Positions 59,579-64,000 of a DNA stretch of 64,000 nucleotides are shown here, one piece after another. The position numbers and the translations under genes were made by a program. Numbering within the stretch: the first letter of the stretch is position 1; the number at the start of each line of letters is the position of its first letter. Source of the stretch: Delphinapterus leucas (lineage: Eukaryota > Chordata > Mammalia > Artiodactyla > Monodontidae); NCBI RefSeq assembly GCF_002288925.2, contig NW_022098069.1, positions 69,210,758 through 69,274,757 of the forward strand, written 5' to 3'. The notes below the pieces were generated by a model. That model worked only from the letters and a program-made list of their open reading frames with translations, was not told the DNA's origin and did no database searches.

Positions 59579-60505
59579 CTCCTTAGCAAACGTAAACAAT
59601 TTTCCACTGAATGGAAATGAAAGTTTTAATTGCTCAGAGATTCCCATGCCCAGTGATTTTTTTTTTTTCCTGATACTTTTGGTTTTTCTGCTTTTCAGCT
59701 TCCTTAAGAACAGCAAGTCAAGCTCAATATCTATGATTCTGGAGATGTTAGGATAAAAAGTCTTATAAAACGGAAATATGCATCGGCCTACTTTTTCCCT
59801 AGACTCTTTGTTAGGAAAGTAAGAAAAAGCTACGAAGTTATAATGTTCATTTTAACTTACAGTTTTTAAAACTTACAGCGTATGGAAATGTAACATTCTC
59901 TATATTTCCAAACATGAACTTCTACTTAAATTGGCAATAAAAAGAACCTTAGTTCAACTTACCTGAGGTCTGTTTTAGATAGGATGTTTACACCAAGCAA
60001 ATCATTCTCCAGAACACCTTGTGCTGCCATACCTGTATTGCTGACTCCTTGCCAGGTGTTTAAAACTGCTGTCAGATTACAAAGGCAGTAGTAGTCAGAA
60101 AGGAAATGAATATTGAATGAGAGGCTGGCTGGCAACAAACTTAATACAGCATTTTATTACTGAAAGTATGAAGTATAAAGTACTGAAGCCCCTTTATAAA
60201 GAGAAGCAGTATATCAAGGCAACAAGTTCATCAAGACCTACCTGAGAATCTAGTCCCCAGGCCTGGTATCCAGGCTAAATAAGTATCTATGAAGAATTAC
60301 TCAGGCCAATAATAATGGCATTTTAACATTCCACCTTGTTTCTCCTCTTCCAAATTCTCAGTCTCTCTATTGACTCATTGCTGGTTCTCCAGAATTTTTG
60401 TACAGACATTTAATCTGTGCTTCTTCATCTTCAAATGTGTGATAAATTTGGGGGAGGGGTGGTTCTACCAACTTGAAAGGAACTCATGATTTTTAAAAGA
60501 TGTGT

Positions 60506-60700
60506 AGGGACTTCCCTGGCGATCCAGTGGTTAAGACTTTGCCTTCCAATGCAGGGGCTGCAGGTTCGACCCCTGGTCGGGGAGCTAAGATCCTGCGTGC
60601 CTCGAGGCCAAAAAACAAAACATAAAATAGAAGCAATATTGTAACAAATTCAGTAAAGACTTTTAAAAAATGGTCCACATCAAAATTAATTAATTAAAGG
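60506..60700 (+). mobile_element. CHR-1-like SINE with specific 3' tail
   Basis: agggacttccctggcgatcc head, ggttcgacccc B box, gggagctaagatcctgcg, then the characteristic agaagcaatattgtaacaaa and tggtccacatcaaaa tail. The exact end in the (ttaa)n stretch is uncertain. Confidence 0.85.
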
Positions 60701-60889
60701 ATTGTAAAGCATAGTACTAATTCTATAGTATAGATTCTGGTAGAGTTGGATATTTTCGTTTGGTTATTTGAGGTGAAGGTAGGCTAATTTCTAATAATGA
60801 TCCCAATTGATCTGTATACGAAAAGTATGCCACCAATGTAAGTGAAAACTTTTTCTTCTTTTATGAACAGTTTGTACTATGTGAAACTG

Positions 60890-61115
60890 CATTACAGTTA
60901 AGCAAATGAGTTATGGAATGAGAAATATCTAAATCCAAATGCCAGATCTGACCAATTCCTAGATTGTGACCAGTTTCCTTATTATGTAAATTATGTGAGA
61001 GATCTCTCCTTTATAGATCTGTTGTCCAGAATGGATGAAATGATTCATATAATAAGTAATATGTGTACTTATCCTAGTACATATAGCAAGTGCTCAATAA
61101 ATCAATTTTGTTATA
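60890..61115 (+). mobile_element. MIR SINE, decayed
   Basis: ccaattcctagattgtgacc, agaatggatgaaatgattca and agcaagtgctcaataaatca in the expected order. Confidence 0.7.
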
Positions 61116-61497
61116 TTTTTTATAAATCAGCAAAATCAATTTAATTGATATCTAATATAAAGAATTTACAATTTGCTTAATTTTTCCATATTTCATTGCC
61201 TTATATTTTATGAATACTCACGAGTGTTTCATGTGTATGTCATGTTTTTAGTTTTGGTGGTGTGTTCTTTAAATTCAAACTATATTTCATACTTACATGC
61301 AGCATTTATTTCAGCTGATTTATATTTATAAACATCTGTAATTCCTATTTTTATTTGTTCTTTTTTAAGCATGTATACTATTTTTTTGCTTTCAAGTGTA
61401 AAGCTAATGTTTATTTTCAAACTGTCTACATAATATCCCTATTTTAGTATATCTGTTAAAGTAATAACTAGTTCCTTGCATACAACTTAAATTTTTT

Positions 61498-61831
61498 TTA
61501 TATAAATTTATTTATTTTATTTATTTATTTTTGGCTGCGTTGGGTCTTCGTTGCTGCGCGCGAGCTTTCTCTAGTTGCGGTGAGCAGGGGCTACTCTTCT
61601 TTGCCGTGTGCGGGCTTCTCATTGCGGTGGCTTCTCTTGTTGCGGAGCATGGGCTCTAGGCGCACGGGCTTGAGTAGTTGCGGCTCGCGGTCTCTAGAGT
61701 GCAGGCTCAGTAGTTGTGGCCCACGGGCTTAGTTGCTCTGCGGCATGTGGGATCTTCCCAGTCCAGGGCTCGAACCCGTGTCCCCTGCATTGGCAGGTGG
61801 ATTCTTAACCACTGTGCCACTAGGAAAGCCC
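61498..61831 (-). mobile_element. CHR SINE, long form
   Basis: (ttta)n tail, tttggctgcgttgggtcttc, full long body (gtagttgcggctcgcggtct), ending taggaaagccc. The duplication ac(a/g)acttaa(a)tttttt is at about 61482 and 61832. Confidence 0.93.
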
Positions 61832-61846
61832 ACGACTTAATTTTTT

Positions 61847-63910
61847 AATGTAAGTTTTATTAATTAAAAAGAGAAAAAAATAGTGAACCTAGCATTTCTA
61901 CTAGAACGATGATTTAGGAAATACGCATACCTAATTCGTATGCCCTTTCATTTTAGCTAAGGGTTGAACCCTAGTGCTTCGGTAAGTCTCAGAAATCGAA
62001 CGCTAAGGACAAAAGTACTGCAGGTATGTCATGTGGTGTTTGACGGTGACATAGGGATGTTCTTATTCTTCATCCTCAAGAGACAGTAACTCTGAGTTCT
62101 CAAAGGTATCATTCTATTAAAATGTTGCTAAAACTCTATAAAATAGTTGTTTAGAGTTGCACTGCAGTCATTAAATTGTTCTTAAACATAACCTCTACTG
62201 TGTTTTAGGGATTTAAAAACTGAATCTAATCTTGCCTTAGGCTTGAAAGAAAAGTAGAAAGAATTAAGATTTGCATGTCTCTCTTTTGTCTATGTTTTTA
62301 GCCTCCAACTATTATTTCTGGTGTTCTTTAATAATAGCTAGCTCTCTTTTTGTTTAAAATCTGGAAAATGGGTTTTGCTTTCATATTTGTAGGAAAGTTC
62401 CCCTGTTCATTTAGAAGAAAAAAAAGAATTAGGTATAATCCACATGGCACTTTTATGATTTTGAAAATTCCAAATCATAAATTAGTCATTTTCTCTTTTT
62501 CTTCAGAATTACAAAAAAAAAAAAATCACTTAAACCGTTTTTGGCATTTGGACAAGACCTTCTTTCAGTGATAGCAAAAGTAGCCCCTTGGCATATTTTT
62601 ATTCACTTTAAAAGAATCCTTAAGGAGTGGTTTTATATTTAAAAGCAAGAATTGTATTTAGTTTGCCTAGCATTAACTTCTTGCCAGAATTCTTAAAAAT
62701 ATGAAAGGTCAAACAAACACTCTGAACAATAGTAGTCCCCAGCGTTTCTTTTTTCTTTTCTTCTCTGTGTCATAAATCTGGTCAGAACTGGAGTTTAGTG
62801 GGGAGATGAATCAAAAGTTGTCAATTCAAAGTGAACTTTCTTGTTGTACAACTGAATTGGTCATAATGGGCATGAAGTTTGCATGCATGCACGCGTTTCA
62901 TTCATGGCTTCTACCATTTCATTCATGGCTTCCTTATAGTTTAATAATAGACGTTTATGCTATAAAATTAATAGTGTGCACCTGCTGTGTACAGCACAAC
63001 AAAACTTTTTGCCATGTCTAGTTTATTTTTGAACCCTGTAGGGGTAGTTTCATGAGTAAATTATACCCTCAGTGCTTTTAAATTACATATTTTAAAGAAA
63101 TATTTCTTTACAAAATTTTAGAACATTTATTATATAAAGCAAGTTACATTAATATTTTCATTCACTTTGTACTTGTATATAAAATTATAAATCAATAATT
63201 GAATTTTAGGAACATAATAAAATAACTCAAGTAAGGATAAGACTTGGTTGATATTATACAACATTGTAAATTATGTAAAAATTGAAACATATCGAAGTCC
63301 AACTGGAACATGATCTAGCTTATTATAAAATCTGGTTTAATGTGGGCATGTCTTGGATCCTGCCCCAAGTGGTTTATTGCAATTAGTACCCTAAAACCTC
63401 AATATAATAATTTTTTCTATAATATTATCTTATAGCATAAAGTAATATATAACTATGTTCTGTATTATTTTGAACTTTTACTTTTGCTGCTCCTATAGTG
63501 ATATATCCTGAGGACCTCCAAGGTCTAAATATAACTTTTACAGGTGTTTGAAGAATCGGGTGACTTGCTGGCTGAACCAGCTACATCTGTAAAGCTTTGT
63601 TTAAATATAGCTCTACATGTAAACCGATCATGCCTTATAAGCTAACCACCCATAAAGACTGTATGTTTTCTTCTTTGGTAGACAATACTTTAGATGATCA
63701 GTATATAATCCACATTTATAGTCATATAATAGGCAAAATGTAGAATAAAGTAGAAGAGAATGTTTCTCTCATTTTATGTGCTTCACAGAGAGACCCACAG
63801 GCTGATTGGGAAAAAAAAAAGAGAGAGTGAGACAGACAGGTCTTAGTGCCTAATAAACTTGAAGTTTTCTTTCCTCTTTTTCCTGATAGTAATTGCTTAT
63901 AATTTTTTAA
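61847..63910. other. Unique intron with a possible microexon
   Basis: Two kilobases without a recognised repeat. It includes a 25-nt segment bounded by splice-like signals (61957-61981) and a 21-bp tandem duplication at 62896-62932. The 73-, 71- and 73-codon frames here have no recognisable product. Confidence 0.4.
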
Positions 63911-63914
63911 AGAG

Positions 63915-64000
63915 TCACTATGAACTAAATTCTGTCCCTGCAAAATTCACATGTTGAAGCCCTAACCCCCAACGTGGCAGTATTTGGAGATAAAGCATGT
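63915..64000 (+). mobile_element. Start of an old LTR-like element (cut by window edge)
   Basis: tatgaactaaattctgtccc then aattcacatgttgaagccct and tatttggagataaagcatgt match the start of the element whose reverse copy is at 13645-14115. MaLR-type is the likely class; it continues beyond the window. Confidence 0.6.

Larger units (their letters stand above)
47344..64000 (+). other. AFG2A: AFG2A intron downstream of the exon (partial)
   Basis: No further AFG2A coding sequence is visible; the expected next residues after SGAE (beginning IVAVC in the human protein) were not found. This is at least 16.6 kb of intron. The nearest features are a SINE and a 4.2-kb antisense L1 beginning about 300 bp past the donor. 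Confidence 0.8.

Noticed and set aside
1..64000. CRISPR arrays, operons, bacterial mobile elements or defence systems
   Set aside because: No regularly spaced identical repeats and no prokaryotic gene organisation. The split exon, SINEs and LINEs identify mammalian nuclear DNA.
1..64000. Other AFG2A exons, or a nested gene
   Set aside because: No segment other than 47179-47343 combines a conserved reading frame with matching splice signals; promoter-like CpG islands are also absent.

Overview
This is mammalian nuclear DNA, almost certainly from a cetacean. It holds many copies of the tRNA-derived CHR SINE family (the 'ggcttccctggtggcgcagtgg' head) in short, intermediate and long forms, plus two CHR-1-like copies. 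The ruminant BovB and Bov-tA repeats are absent, which argues against a ruminant. Hippopotamus is less likely but is not excluded from sequence alone. The DNA is AT-rich, has no CpG-island promoter, and looks like the inside of one very large gene.

Only one coding segment can be supported. It is a 165-nt exon at 47179-47343 (+) with a clean acceptor and donor and phase 0/0. It encodes 55 residues of the second AAA ATPase domain of AFG2A (SPATA5), including the RPGR arginine-finger segment and the SGAE motif. Everything else is intron: at least 47.2 kb upstream and at least 16.6 kb downstream of the exon. No other AFG2A exon was found.

The rest is mostly layered transposon insertions. From 1 to 10 kb there is mostly unique AT-rich DNA, one CHR SINE and an old reverse-strand L1. 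From 10 to 22 kb there are old L1 pieces, an LTR-like element, a hAT-like element and microsatellites. From 22 to 30 kb there is a dense run of SINEs, two MIR copies, and a Tigger1 DNA transposon with its ends and TA duplication intact. From 30 to 46 kb there are several L1 fragments, one flanked by a perfect 16-bp target-site duplication, and a long decayed reverse-strand L1 carrying two SINEs. Just downstream of the exon (47.6-52.0 kb) lie a SINE and a young-looking 4.2-kb 5'-truncated L1. They share one target site, so the same 10-11 bp occurs three times. From 52 to 64 kb the DNA is mostly unique intron with scattered SINEs and MIR/L2 relics, ending at the start of an LTR-like element.

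I found no operon, CRISPR array, RNA gene or undescribed multigene system. The open reading frames in the window come from repeats or chance. Items worth a second look are the triple target-site duplication, a 19-bp-arm near-perfect palindrome, a GC-rich hairpin, a possible microexon, the SINE subfamily series, and a few GC-richer unique blocks that could be conserved noncoding elements. Repeat family names come from recognition by eye; a RepeatMasker/Dfam run would settle them.
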